Source: Sva-07 sp041686315
GTDB taxonomy: Bacteria; Actinomycetota; Acidimicrobiia; Acidimicrobiales; Ilumatobacteraceae
DNA: 13,147 bases
Reading direction: 5' to 3'
Assembly: GCA_041686315.1 (NCBI GenBank)
Contig: JAWLEC010000085.1
Coordinates: forward strand, 1-13,147
The first letter of the stretch is position 1. Each line of letters opens with the position of its first letter. A program made the position numbers and the translations under genes. The notes beneath the pieces are model-generated. The model did not search any database and was not told where the DNA came from. It saw nothing but the letters and a program-made list of their open reading frames with translations. Of this stretch, positions 6,593 to 12,744 are shown one piece after another.

Positions 6593-6613
6593 TCCTGGCT
6601 CCGGAGGTCAGGA
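6593..6613. terminator. Short stem-loop between convergent genes
   Basis: TCCTGGCT (6593-6600) can pair with GGTCAGGA (6606-6613) over 8 positions, two of them G-U, around the loop CCGGA. It overlaps the stop codon of the DUF971 gene and follows the oxidoreductase stop by 4 bases. A terminator role is plausible from position. The stem is imperfect and has no T-run. Confidence 0.35.
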
Positions 6614-6934
6614 GTCGACGGTGCCCACCGCGCCGGCGTCGACCCACTCGCGGAGTTTTTCCCACGAGTAGATCCCCGTGGAGTGACCGTCGCTCCAGTC
6701 GAGGTCGAGACCCCAGGCACCGGCCAGCGCAGCGTTGGTGACGGTGATCGTCTGGCCCTCGTCGACCCAGGGAGCGACGGGTTGCTCGCGGATCCGGCGT
6801 GCGTTGCAGTCGGCGCACGGGCATGCCTGGCGCAGCGGGCCCAGCTCGAAGCGGGCGCGGACGCCGTCGTCGAAGAGGACCTCGACGTGCGACTGGCGGT
6901 CCACTTCGACGGATTCGATGTCATGCTTGGCCAC
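6608..6934 (-). CDS. DUF971 family protein
   Basis: 108 residues from a GTG at 6934. The DUF971 (gamma-butyrobetaine-hydroxylase N-terminal-like) fold is a small domain found alone or fused to Fe-S cluster carrier or hydroxylase proteins; its standalone role is not settled. The sequence starts VEVDRQSHVEVLFDDG. It carries a Cys cluster CPCADC (38-43) followed by NARR, and ends with the typical WSDGHSTGIYSWEKLREW block (80-97). The cysteines could bind zinc or an Fe-S cluster, which is inference. The GTG start is supported by a TACGCT box 6 bases upstream. The frame opens far upstream, but that region is the antisense of the DUF2071 gene. It is convergent with the oxidoreductase and back-to-back with the DUF2071 gene. 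Confidence 0.88.
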   Translation of the reverse strand: MAKHDIESVEVDRQSHVEVLFDDGVRARFELGPLRQACPCADCNARRIREQPVAPWVDEGQTITVTNAALAGAWGLDLDWSDGHSTGIYSWEKLREWVDAGAVGTVDS

Positions 6935-7717
6935 GTGACGAGCGTACCGACATCTGCCGATCCGCTGCCGCTGACGCCGCAATGCCCGTCGCCCGTGCGG
7001 CGGGCGTGGCTCCGCAACACGTGGGACGACCTCACGTTCGTGCACTGGCCGTACGAGCCCGCCGAGGTGCAGGCGCTGCTGCCCGAGGGCCTGCGCGTCG
7101 ACACGTTCCCGGCGACGCGTGACGACGGCGTCCCGCAGGCGTGGGTGTCGCTCGTGCCGTTCCGGATGCGGCGGGCCGGCCCACCGTGGCTGCCGTCGCT
7201 GCCGTGGATCTCCACGTTCGCCGAGACGAACGTGCGGACCTACGTGGTCGACTCGCGGGGGCATCGGGCCGTGTGGTTCCTGTCGCTCGACGCCACCCGG
7301 TTCCCGGCAGTGGCGTTCGCCCGCTGGACGATCGGTTTCCCGTACATCTGGGCGGGAATGTCGATCCACCGGGAGGCCGGTCCGCACGGTGAGCGGTGGA
7401 CCTACCAGACCCGCAACCGTCGCTGGCCCGGCATCCCACCCGCTCGGACGAAGCTGGTGGTGGACATCGGCGACCGAATCGAACCCACGTCGCTCGACGA
7501 GTTCCTCACCGCGCGCTGGGGCACCGTCGCCGAATGGCGTGGTCGGCTGCGTCACCATCCCGTCGACCATCCACCGTGGGCGCTACGGACGGCCACGATC
7601 GCCGAACTCGACGACACGGCGCTGACGGCGAGCGGGTTGTCCGAGCCGACCGGTGATCCGGTGGTACGCGTGGCCGAGCGGCTCGACGCCCGGTTCGGAC
7701 GGCCGCAGCGGGTGTGA
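6935..7717 (+). CDS. DUF2071 (YqjF-like) family protein
   Basis: About 260 residues from GTG at 6935. In-frame alternatives are ATG 6923, which would overlap the divergent DUF971 gene, and GTG 6995, which starts right at the conserved part (VRRAWLRNTWDD). DUF2071 proteins are widespread in actinobacteria and have an acetoacetate-decarboxylase-like fold, but their reaction is unknown. Family blocks visible are FVHWPYEPAEVQALLPEGL, AWVSLVPFRMR, FAETNVRTYVVDSRG, WFLSLDATRFPAVAFAR and the IGFPYIWAGMS region, followed by the RWTYQTRNRR strand. There is no signal peptide or membrane segment, so it should be cytoplasmic. No partner gene suggests a pathway; the neighbours are DUF971 (divergent) and uspA (130 bases downstream). 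Confidence 0.86.
   Translation: MTSVPTSADPLPLTPQCPSPVRRAWLRNTWDDLTFVHWPYEPAEVQALLPEGLRVDTFPATRDDGVPQAWVSLVPFRMRRAGPPWLPSLPWISTFAETNVRTYVVDSRGHRAVWFLSLDATRFPAVAFARWTIGFPYIWAGMSIHREAGPHGERWTYQTRNRRWPGIPPARTKLVVDIGDRIEPTSLDEFLTARWGTVAEWRGRLRHHPVDHPPWALRTATIAELDDTALTASGLSEPTGDPVVRVAERLDARFGRPQRV
6941..6946 (-). promoter_or_regulatory. -10 box for a probable leaderless DUF971 transcript
   Basis: TACGCT on the minus strand is 6 bases before the GTG at 6934, the same geometry as at 5539 and 11016. It lies inside the 5' end of the divergent DUF2071 gene if that gene starts at 6935. Confidence 0.42.
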
Positions 7718-7799
7718 CAGCGGGCCCGAACGGGGTCGTCGCGTCGACCATGGATGACGCTGGTGGGAGCAGCATCCCGACCGGCGGCCGGCGATTCGA

Positions 7800-7805
7800 T
7801 ATGGT
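7800..7805 (+). promoter_or_regulatory. Possible -10 box for uspA
   Basis: TATGGT fits the TAnnnT pattern and would give a 5' leader of about 35 bases before the ATG at 7848. I see no clear -35. This gene, unlike most here, has a Shine-Dalgarno sequence and so plausibly a real leader. Confidence 0.35.
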
Positions 7806-7833
7806 CGAGCGAGCGGGCCGAGACGGGCGCCGC

Positions 7834-7841
7834 GGAGAGGA
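7834..7841 (+). promoter_or_regulatory. Ribosome binding site of uspA
   Basis: GGAGAGGA lies 6 bases before the ATG at 7848 and is the clearest Shine-Dalgarno sequence in the window. It fixes the uspA start and contrasts with the apparently leaderless neighbours. Confidence 0.65.
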
Positions 7842-7847
7842 ATCACC

Positions 7848-8258
7848 ATGAACGAAATCCTGGTCGGCGTCGACCGATCCGAACGATCACGCCACGCTGC
7901 GCAGCGAGCAGCGGAAATTGCCCGAGGGCTCGACGCCGGCCTGTGCCTGGTGATGTGCGTCGACCGCAACGAGAGCGGGCTGTCGGGCAGCAAGGGCTAC
8001 GGAGCGGAGAAGGCCAAGGAGCACCAGCAGTTCCTCGAGCAACTGAGTTCGTCGCTCGGCTACCCGCGGACCACCAGGACACTCGCCGCCGGCGAACCTG
8101 CCGACGTGCTGTGCGACGAAGCCGACCGGCTGGGTGCGCAGATGATCGTCGTCGGCAACAAGCGGGTGCAGGGCGTGGCCAGCGCTCTCGGCTCGGTGGC
8201 CCGCGACGTGACGAAACGGACCCACTGCGACGTGCTCATCGTGAACACCGACCGCTGA
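7848..8258 (+). CDS. Universal stress protein (UspA family)
   Basis: 136 residues, a single UspA domain, expected to be a cytoplasmic nucleotide-binding dimer induced by starvation or stress. The N-terminal strand ILVGVDRSERSRHA gives the family Asp near residue 9. The C-terminal block VVGNKRVQGVASALGSVARDV and the final CDVLIV match the ATP-binding end of the fold. The usual G-2x-G-9x-G(S/T) is altered: the second Gly is Arg105 and the spacer is 8, a variant also common in actinobacterial paralogues, so ATP binding is uncertain. The start is set by a strong ribosome binding site. The helicase gene begins 31 bases downstream on the same strand, so they may share an mRNA, although the helicase has its own -10-like box. 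Confidence 0.92.
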   Translation: MNEILVGVDRSERSRHAAQRAAEIARGLDAGLCLVMCVDRNESGLSGSKGYGAEKAKEHQQFLEQLSSSLGYPRTTRTLAAGEPADVLCDEADRLGAQMIVVGNKRVQGVASALGSVARDVTKRTHCDVLIVNTDR

Positions 8259-8275
8259 CGGGGAACCGGCACCCG

Positions 8276-8281
8276 TACCCT
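8276..8281 (+). promoter_or_regulatory. Possible -10 box for the helicase gene
   Basis: TACCCT ends 8 bases before the ATG at 8290, within the 31-base gap after uspA. With no usable Shine-Dalgarno sequence (GGGG abuts the ATG), a leaderless or near-leaderless start is plausible in addition to read-through from uspA. Confidence 0.35.
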
Positions 8282-8289
8282 GCCCGGGG

Positions 8290-10932
8290 ATGTCCATCTC
8301 GACGACGGCGCTGCCACCACTGATCCGACACCTGCCCCGTCCCGACGCGCTCCTGCCCGACGGGCAGGGAGCAGGCACGGTCGACGGCGACGCGGTGATC
8401 GAGGGATTCACCGCCTACACCGACGAGGTCGGGCTCGAGCTCTACCCGGCGCAGGAGGAAGCCGTCTTCGAGGTGGTGCTGGGCAACCACGTGATCCTCA
8501 ACACGCCGACCGGGTCGGGCAAGTCACTGGTCGGGGCCGCCGCCCACTTCGCCGCACTGGCGGCCGGCAAGCGGAGTGTGTACACGGCGCCGATCAAGGC
8601 GCTGGTGAGCGAGAAGTTCTTCGCCCTGTGCCGCGACTTCGGGTCCGACAACGTGGGGATGGTGACCGGCGACGCCGCCGTGAACCCCGACGCTCCGATC
8701 ATCTGCTGCACGCAGGAGATCCTCGCCAACTGGGCGCTGCGTGACGGGCCGCGCACGCCCGTGGACGTGGCGGTGGTCGACGAGTTCCACTTCTACGGCG
8801 ACCCGCAGCGGGGCTGGGCCTGGCAGGTGCCGTTGCTCGAGTTGCCGCACACGCAGTTCCTGCTGATGTCGGCGACGCTCGGCAACGTGGAGTTCTTCCG
8901 GCGCGACCTCACCGAGCGCACGGGCCGGGAGACCACCGTGGTGAAGAGCGTGCAGCGGCCGGTGCCACTCGACTTCGAGTACCGCTCGACGACGCTGCAC
9001 AACAGCGTCACCGAGCTGCTGGAGAGCGGCAAGGCCCCCATCTACCTGGTGCACTTCACACAGAAGGACGCCACCGAGGCGGCGCAGAACTACCTCGCAC
9101 TCGACCCGCTGTCGAAGACCGAGAAGGCGGCGGTGAAGGAGGCGTTGGCCGGATTCCGGTTCGACTCCCCCATCGGGCGCGACCTGCGCCGGTTCATCAC
9201 CGCCGGGGTGGGCGTGCACCACGCCGGGCTGCTGCCGAAGTACCGGCTGCTCGTGGAGAAGCTCGCCCAGGAGGGGCTGCTGAAGATCATCTGCGGTACC
9301 GACACGCTGGGGGTGGGCGTGAACGTGCCGATCCGGTCGGTGCTGTTCACCCAACTCTGCAAGTACGACGGCAACAGCGTGCGGCTCCTCACCAACCGCG
9401 AGTTCGCGCAGATCGCCGGGCGGGCGGGCCGCAAGGGCTTCGACGACCGGGGCGACGTGTGGGTGCAGGCGCCCGAGCACGTGGTGGAGAACCAGCGGTT
9501 GGAGGAGAAGGCGGCCGAGAAGGGCCGCAAGAAGGTCGTCAAGAAGAAGCAGCCCGAGCGGGGGTACGCGCACTGGACGAAGGAGACGTTCGAGCGGATG
9601 CGCGACGGCGAGCCCGAGTCGCTGACGTCGCACTTCCGCGTGAACCACCAGATGGTGATGAGCCTGCTCGACCGGCCGGTGACCTACGAGGACTCGGCGA
9701 CCGATCCCGACGGGACGGCGATCGACGGTTGCCGGGCCCTCAAGCGGCTGCTCACCGACAACCACGAGCCTCGCAAACGTCAGCGGGCGCACATCAAGCG
9801 GACGATCTCGATCTACCGGTCGCTGGTGGACGCCGACATGCTCGAGTTCCCACCGGAGCCCGACGAGTTCGGGCGGCGGGTGCGGGTGAACTTCGACCTG
9901 CAGGACGAGTTCGCCCTCCATCAGCCACTGTCGCTGTGGGCGGTGGAGGCCGTGGGCCGGTTGCCGGCGGCGATCGACGACGCCGGCCGGGAGGCCGACG
10001 ACCTGGCGCACGCGCTCGACGTGCTGTCGGTGGTGGAGTCGGTGCAGGAGAGCCCGGGGGTGATCCTGGCGGCGCAGGTGAAGCGCGCCAAGGACGAGCT
10101 GATGGCGGAGATGAAGTCGTCGGGCGTGGAGTACGAGGAGCGGATGGAGCGCCTGGCGCAGGTGGAGCACCCGAAGCCCAACCGCGAGTGGATCTATGCG
10201 GACTTCGACAGCTTCCGGGCGCGGCATCCGTGGGTGGGTTCGGACAACGTGGCGCCGAAGTCGATCGTGCGGGAGATGTTCGAACGGGCGATGACGTTCG
10301 GCGAGTACGTGCAGAGCTACGGCCTGAAGCGCTCGGAAGGGGTGCTGCTGCGGTACCTGTCCGACGTGTACAAGGGCCTCGTGCAGAACGTGCCCGAGGA
10401 TCTGCGCACCGACGACCTCGACGACATCAAGGTGTGGTTGGGGGCCGTGGTGCGCCAGGTGGACTCGAGCCTGATCGACGAGTGGGAGCGGCTGCTGCAC
10501 CCCGAGGACGCTGCGTCGGTGGACGAGCTGCGGCCGACGTTGCCGACCGGCGAGCGCACGATCGTCGACGACGAGCGGGCGTTCCGGGTGATGGTGCGCA
10601 ACCGGATGTTCGACTGGGTGCAGCGCCTGGCGGCGCGCCGGGGCCACGACGAGATCGTGGCCGACGCCGACCGCGACCTCTGGCCGTCGGGTGAGGCGGT
10701 GATCGAGGCGATGGCGCCGTACTGGGCCGAGCACGACGAGGTCCTCACCGACGCCGGTGCCCGGTCGGGTGAGCTGTTCCGCTTCGACCGTGCGGGTGGC
10801 CGCGTTTCGCAGATCCTGCGAGATCCGGACGACACCAACGAGTGGCGCATCGACGCCGAGGTCGACCTCGGCGCGAGCGCCGCCGAGGCCCGCCCCGTCG
10901 TCCGCCTCCTCGCCGTCACCCAGGTCACCTGA
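8290..10932 (+). CDS. Ski2-like DEAD/DEAH-box helicase with DUF3516 C-terminal region
   Basis: 880 residues. It is an ATP-dependent superfamily 2 helicase of the Ski2/Mtr4 group, likely acting on RNA, possibly in RNA decay or ribosome-related processing. Motifs in order: Q-like region LYPAQEEAV (51-59); Walker A TPTGSGKS (72-79); motif Ia TAPIKAL; Walker B in the form DEFH (164-167); motif III SAT (194-196); GVGVHHAGLLPKYR (306-319); CGTDTLGVGVNVP (335-347); and motif VI QIAGRAGRKG (374-383). A Lys-rich stretch at 405-425 (EEKAAEKGRKKVVKKK) follows. About 450 residues then match the actinobacterial DUF3516 type, with no Mtr4 arch or HRDC domain recognised. Length is normal. It follows uspA by 31 bases, which hints at stress-linked expression. 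A long open frame on the opposite strand is a codon-bias shadow. Confidence 0.94.
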   Translation: MSISTTALPPLIRHLPRPDALLPDGQGAGTVDGDAVIEGFTAYTDEVGLELYPAQEEAVFEVVLGNHVILNTPTGSGKSLVGAAAHFAALAAGKRSVYTAPIKALVSEKFFALCRDFGSDNVGMVTGDAAVNPDAPIICCTQEILANWALRDGPRTPVDVAVVDEFHFYGDPQRGWAWQVPLLELPHTQFLLMSATLGNVEFFRRDLTERTGRETTVVKSVQRPVPLDFEYRSTTLHNSVTELLESGKAPIYLVHFTQKDATEAAQNYLALDPLSKTEKAAVKEALAGFRFDSPIGRDLRRFITAGVGVHHAGLLPKYRLLVEKLAQEGLLKIICGTDTLGVGVNVPIRSVLFTQLCKYDGNSVRLLTNREFAQIAGRAGRKGFDDRGDVWVQAPEHVVENQRLEEKAAEKGRKKVVKKKQPERGYAHWTKETFERMRDGEPESLTSHFRVNHQMVMSLLDRPVTYEDSATDPDGTAIDGCRALKRLLTDNHEPRKRQRAHIKRTISIYRSLVDADMLEFPPEPDEFGRRVRVNFDLQDEFALHQPLSLWAVEAVGRLPAAIDDAGREADDLAHALDVLSVVESVQESPGVILAAQVKRAKDELMAEMKSSGVEYEERMERLAQVEHPKPNREWIYADFDSFRARHPWVGSDNVAPKSIVREMFERAMTFGEYVQSYGLKRSEGVLLRYLSDVYKGLVQNVPEDLRTDDLDDIKVWLGAVVRQVDSSLIDEWERLLHPEDAASVDELRPTLPTGERTIVDDERAFRVMVRNRMFDWVQRLAARRGHDEIVADADRDLWPSGEAVIEAMAPYWAEHDEVLTDAGARSGELFRFDRAGGRVSQILRDPDDTNEWRIDAEVDLGASAAEARPVVRLLAVTQVT

Positions 10933-10957
10933 CCGCGCTCCTTCCGGATCGGAGCCG

Positions 10958-10978
10958 GCGGCGCCCACCGGGTGCCGT
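10958..10978 (+). terminator. Stem-loop after the helicase gene, probable terminator
   Basis: GCGGCGCCC (10958-10966) pairs with GGGTGCCGT (10970-10978) over 9 positions, two of them G-U, around a 3-base loop. It begins 26 bases after the helicase stop. No T-run follows, as is common for actinobacterial hairpins. It separates the helicase from the next promoter at 11016. Confidence 0.5.
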
Positions 10979-11015
10979 GGGAAGGGCACGTGACTCGGCC
11001 GTCGGGCGATGGACC

Positions 11016-11021
11016 TACGAT
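11016..11021 (+). promoter_or_regulatory. -10 box for a probable leaderless lipoprotein transcript
   Basis: TACGAT is 6 bases before the ATG at 11028, with no Shine-Dalgarno sequence between. This is the best match in the window to an actinobacterial TAnnnT -10 serving a leaderless mRNA. It is likely the promoter of the two-gene unit that follows. Confidence 0.5.
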
Positions 11022-11027
11022 GTGACG

Positions 11028-11711
11028 ATGCGAGGTGGGGGTGCGCTCGTGGCCGGTGCCGTGGTCGGTGCCCTGACGCTCGCCGCCACCGGCTGCTCGG
11101 GCAGCAGTGACGCCACGGAGACGACCGTCGCACCCACCATTGCGTCGACCGCCCCGCCGGCGACCGAGCCGCCCGACACCACCGCTGCCCCGACGATCGC
11201 ATCCACGACGGCCGCCCCCACCACGGCAGCACCGACCACCACCGTCGACGACGAAGCCGCCACCCTCGCCGCCGTCGAGCAGGCGTACTTCGATGCCCAT
11301 GCCGCCTACTTGGCGGCCGCCCGTGATCCGTCGAATCCGGAGCTACGGGCGGCCATAGAGGGCCTATTCGTCGGCGCGAACCTAGACCTCGCGATCTCGC
11401 AGCTTGACGGCTTCCTCGATAGCAACTACGCAGCCCGAGCAGATGAGGCGAACCCGTCTCGCACGGAAATCCTCGCTGGTCCGGCACTTGTGCCTGGACG
11501 CTCGGATCTCACTGAACTCGTCGTCTGCGAGATTGACACCGAGCGCTATTTCGAGATCGGGGCAGCGCCAGATGGAGGTGATGCCCTGGTCACCGACGAA
11601 ATCGTGGTCACGCGACTGCTCGTGCGCTACGAACTCGTGGGCACCTCCTGGAAGTCAAGCAGCGGCGAAGTCCTGGCGAAGCTGAACACGGCCGAAGAAT
11701 GCAGCCCCTAG
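11028..11711 (+). CDS. Predicted lipoprotein with Thr/Pro-rich linker and small C-terminal domain
   Basis: 227 residues from ATG at 11028. The signal peptide has a hydrophobic core at ~6-19 and a lipobox ending ATGC, with Cys23 as the lipidation site. Residues ~30-73 are a low-complexity Thr/Ala/Pro linker that includes APTIAST twice. The remaining ~150 residues begin with a helix (EQAYFDAHAAYLAAARD) and end in strands (RLLVRYELVGTSWK followed by SSSGEVLAKL). That order resembles NTF2-like/SnoaL-type domains of actinobacterial lipoproteins; this is a fold guess, not a recognised family. A Cys pair, 167 and 225, could form a disulfide. From about base 11330 codon use becomes less GC-rich. The end overlaps the next gene's start by 13 bases in another frame, which indicates translational coupling. 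Confidence 0.82.
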   Translation: MRGGGALVAGAVVGALTLAATGCSGSSDATETTVAPTIASTAPPATEPPDTTAAPTIASTTAAPTTAAPTTTVDDEAATLAAVEQAYFDAHAAYLAAARDPSNPELRAAIEGLFVGANLDLAISQLDGFLDSNYAARADEANPSRTEILAGPALVPGRSDLTELVVCEIDTERYFEIGAAPDGGDALVTDEIVVTRLLVRYELVGTSWKSSSGEVLAKLNTAEECSP

Positions 11712-12637
11712 TCCGAGTCTTCATTGCGCTATCAACTGTTGTCGCGATTCCTGCGTCCGCTCACGCTGGTTCGTCCAATCCACCTGGCACACAGACCGGG
11801 CCCAAGAATCCTGTGCAGACCGGCGAAGCACCCGACGTTCCGACAACAGGTATAGGCGACGGCTTCACCGTCGGCGCTGGCGGCAACGGGGACATCACGG
11901 CGGGGGTGGAGGTTCCGGGTGACCGGTCGGGCGTGACGGGGCCGGTGGATGTGTCCGACGAGGGTCCGTCGTGTGAGTACCGCCGGGCTCGGGGCAGCGA
12001 CTTCCCGAACCTCGTGCCGGGCGATGCGGGCGTGGCCCCGGGCGAGTCGTCGAACGAGCCGCTCACCCGCGAGGTCGACGGCGTCACGCAGGAGGGCTGG
12101 TTCCGGCTCTGCGACGGCGGGGCGCTCGAGTTCTACTGGTCGACGGTGGTGGATGCCGTCGACCTCGTCCCCGACGCGGCGGCTCGGGCTCGCTCCCGAC
12201 TGCCTCTCCCCGCCCCCGACATCAGCCCGCCTCCCGAGGCGGGCGGCATCGTCAACCTCGGGCTCTGGCTGGCCATCGCCGACCCCGGCACCACGTCGGC
12301 CCGCGCCGGCCTCTCGGGTGCCTGGGCCGAGGCCACGGGCACGCTCAGCGGGTTCACGGTCGACTTCGGCAACGGCGACGTCATCTCCTGTGCCGGCCTC
12401 GGCGTGCCGATCGCCGCCGTGCGGCCCGACCTCGACACCACCGACGAGGGCCCGTGCGGCTACACGTACCGCACCTCGTCGCCCGACGACCAGCCGTTCC
12501 GGATGACGGTCACCGCCTCCTACGCCATTGCCTGGACCACCAGCGACGGGCGCAGCGGCACACTCGACACCACCGACCGCAGCGTCACGTTCGACTACGA
12601 CGTCGACGAGATCCAGACGGTCGGCGAGCGCGGCTGA
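11699..12637 (+). CDS. Secreted PKD-like domain protein of unknown function
   Basis: 312 residues from ATG at 11699. A Sec signal peptide (MQPLVRVFIALSTVVAIPAS) has a likely cut after AHA at residue 23. A Gly/Pro-rich spacer follows to about residue 85, then an extracellular region with four cysteines (92, 138, 231, 253). The order WFRLCDGG, RSRLPLPAPDISPPP, IVNLGLWLAIADPG, VDFGNGDVISC, CGYTYRTSS and YAIAWTTSDG matches a family of secreted actinobacterial proteins (often annotated PKD-domain or, misleadingly, ATP/GTP-binding). The VDFGNGD...C block is the PKD-like strand. There is no nucleotide-binding motif. The first ~55 residues are encoded in lower-GC DNA than the rest. It overlaps the preceding lipoprotein, so the pair probably acts together at the cell surface. 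A strong stem-loop begins at its stop codon. Confidence 0.82.
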   Translation: MQPLVRVFIALSTVVAIPASAHAGSSNPPGTQTGPKNPVQTGEAPDVPTTGIGDGFTVGAGGNGDITAGVEVPGDRSGVTGPVDVSDEGPSCEYRRARGSDFPNLVPGDAGVAPGESSNEPLTREVDGVTQEGWFRLCDGGALEFYWSTVVDAVDLVPDAAARARSRLPLPAPDISPPPEAGGIVNLGLWLAIADPGTTSARAGLSGAWAEATGTLSGFTVDFGNGDVISCAGLGVPIAAVRPDLDTTDEGPCGYTYRTSSPDDQPFRMTVTASYAIAWTTSDGRSGTLDTTDRSVTFDYDVDEIQTVGERG

Positions 12638-12667
12638 TCACGATGGGGGTCAGACCCCGATCGTGAT
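12637..12667 (+). terminator. Strong stem-loop with GGGGTCAGACCCC core
   Basis: Arms 12637-12650 and 12654-12667 pair at 13 of 14 positions (one G-G mismatch) around a CAG loop, starting at the last base of the secreted-protein stop codon. The placement makes it the probable terminator of the two-gene unit. It lacks a T-run. The GGGGTCAGACCCC core looks like a dispersed palindromic motif. The rest of the gap to 12744 shows no gene. Confidence 0.6.
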
Positions 12668-12744
12668 GCGCCGGCACGACGGGCGCAACCCGTCCGACTC
12701 AGCGTCCGCGAACTCTGTGACACCCCCTGACGATGATGGGGTGC

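Noticed and set aside
5458..7215. Long minus-strand open frame opposite the F420-type oxidoreductase and DUF971 gene
   Set aside because: It is a compositional shadow; the plus-strand oxidoreductase and minus-strand DUF971 in other frames explain the region completely.
11107..11250. Short repeated units in the Thr/Ala/Pro linker of the lipoprotein, considered as a DNA tandem repeat
   Set aside because: The units are degenerate at the DNA level and are explained by a low-complexity protein linker.
8524..11487. Open frame of nearly 1000 codons on the minus strand opposite the helicase and lipoprotein
   Set aside because: It is rich in Arg, His, Leu and Val with no recognisable motif, and mirrors the codon bias of the real helicase, whose motifs are unmistakable.
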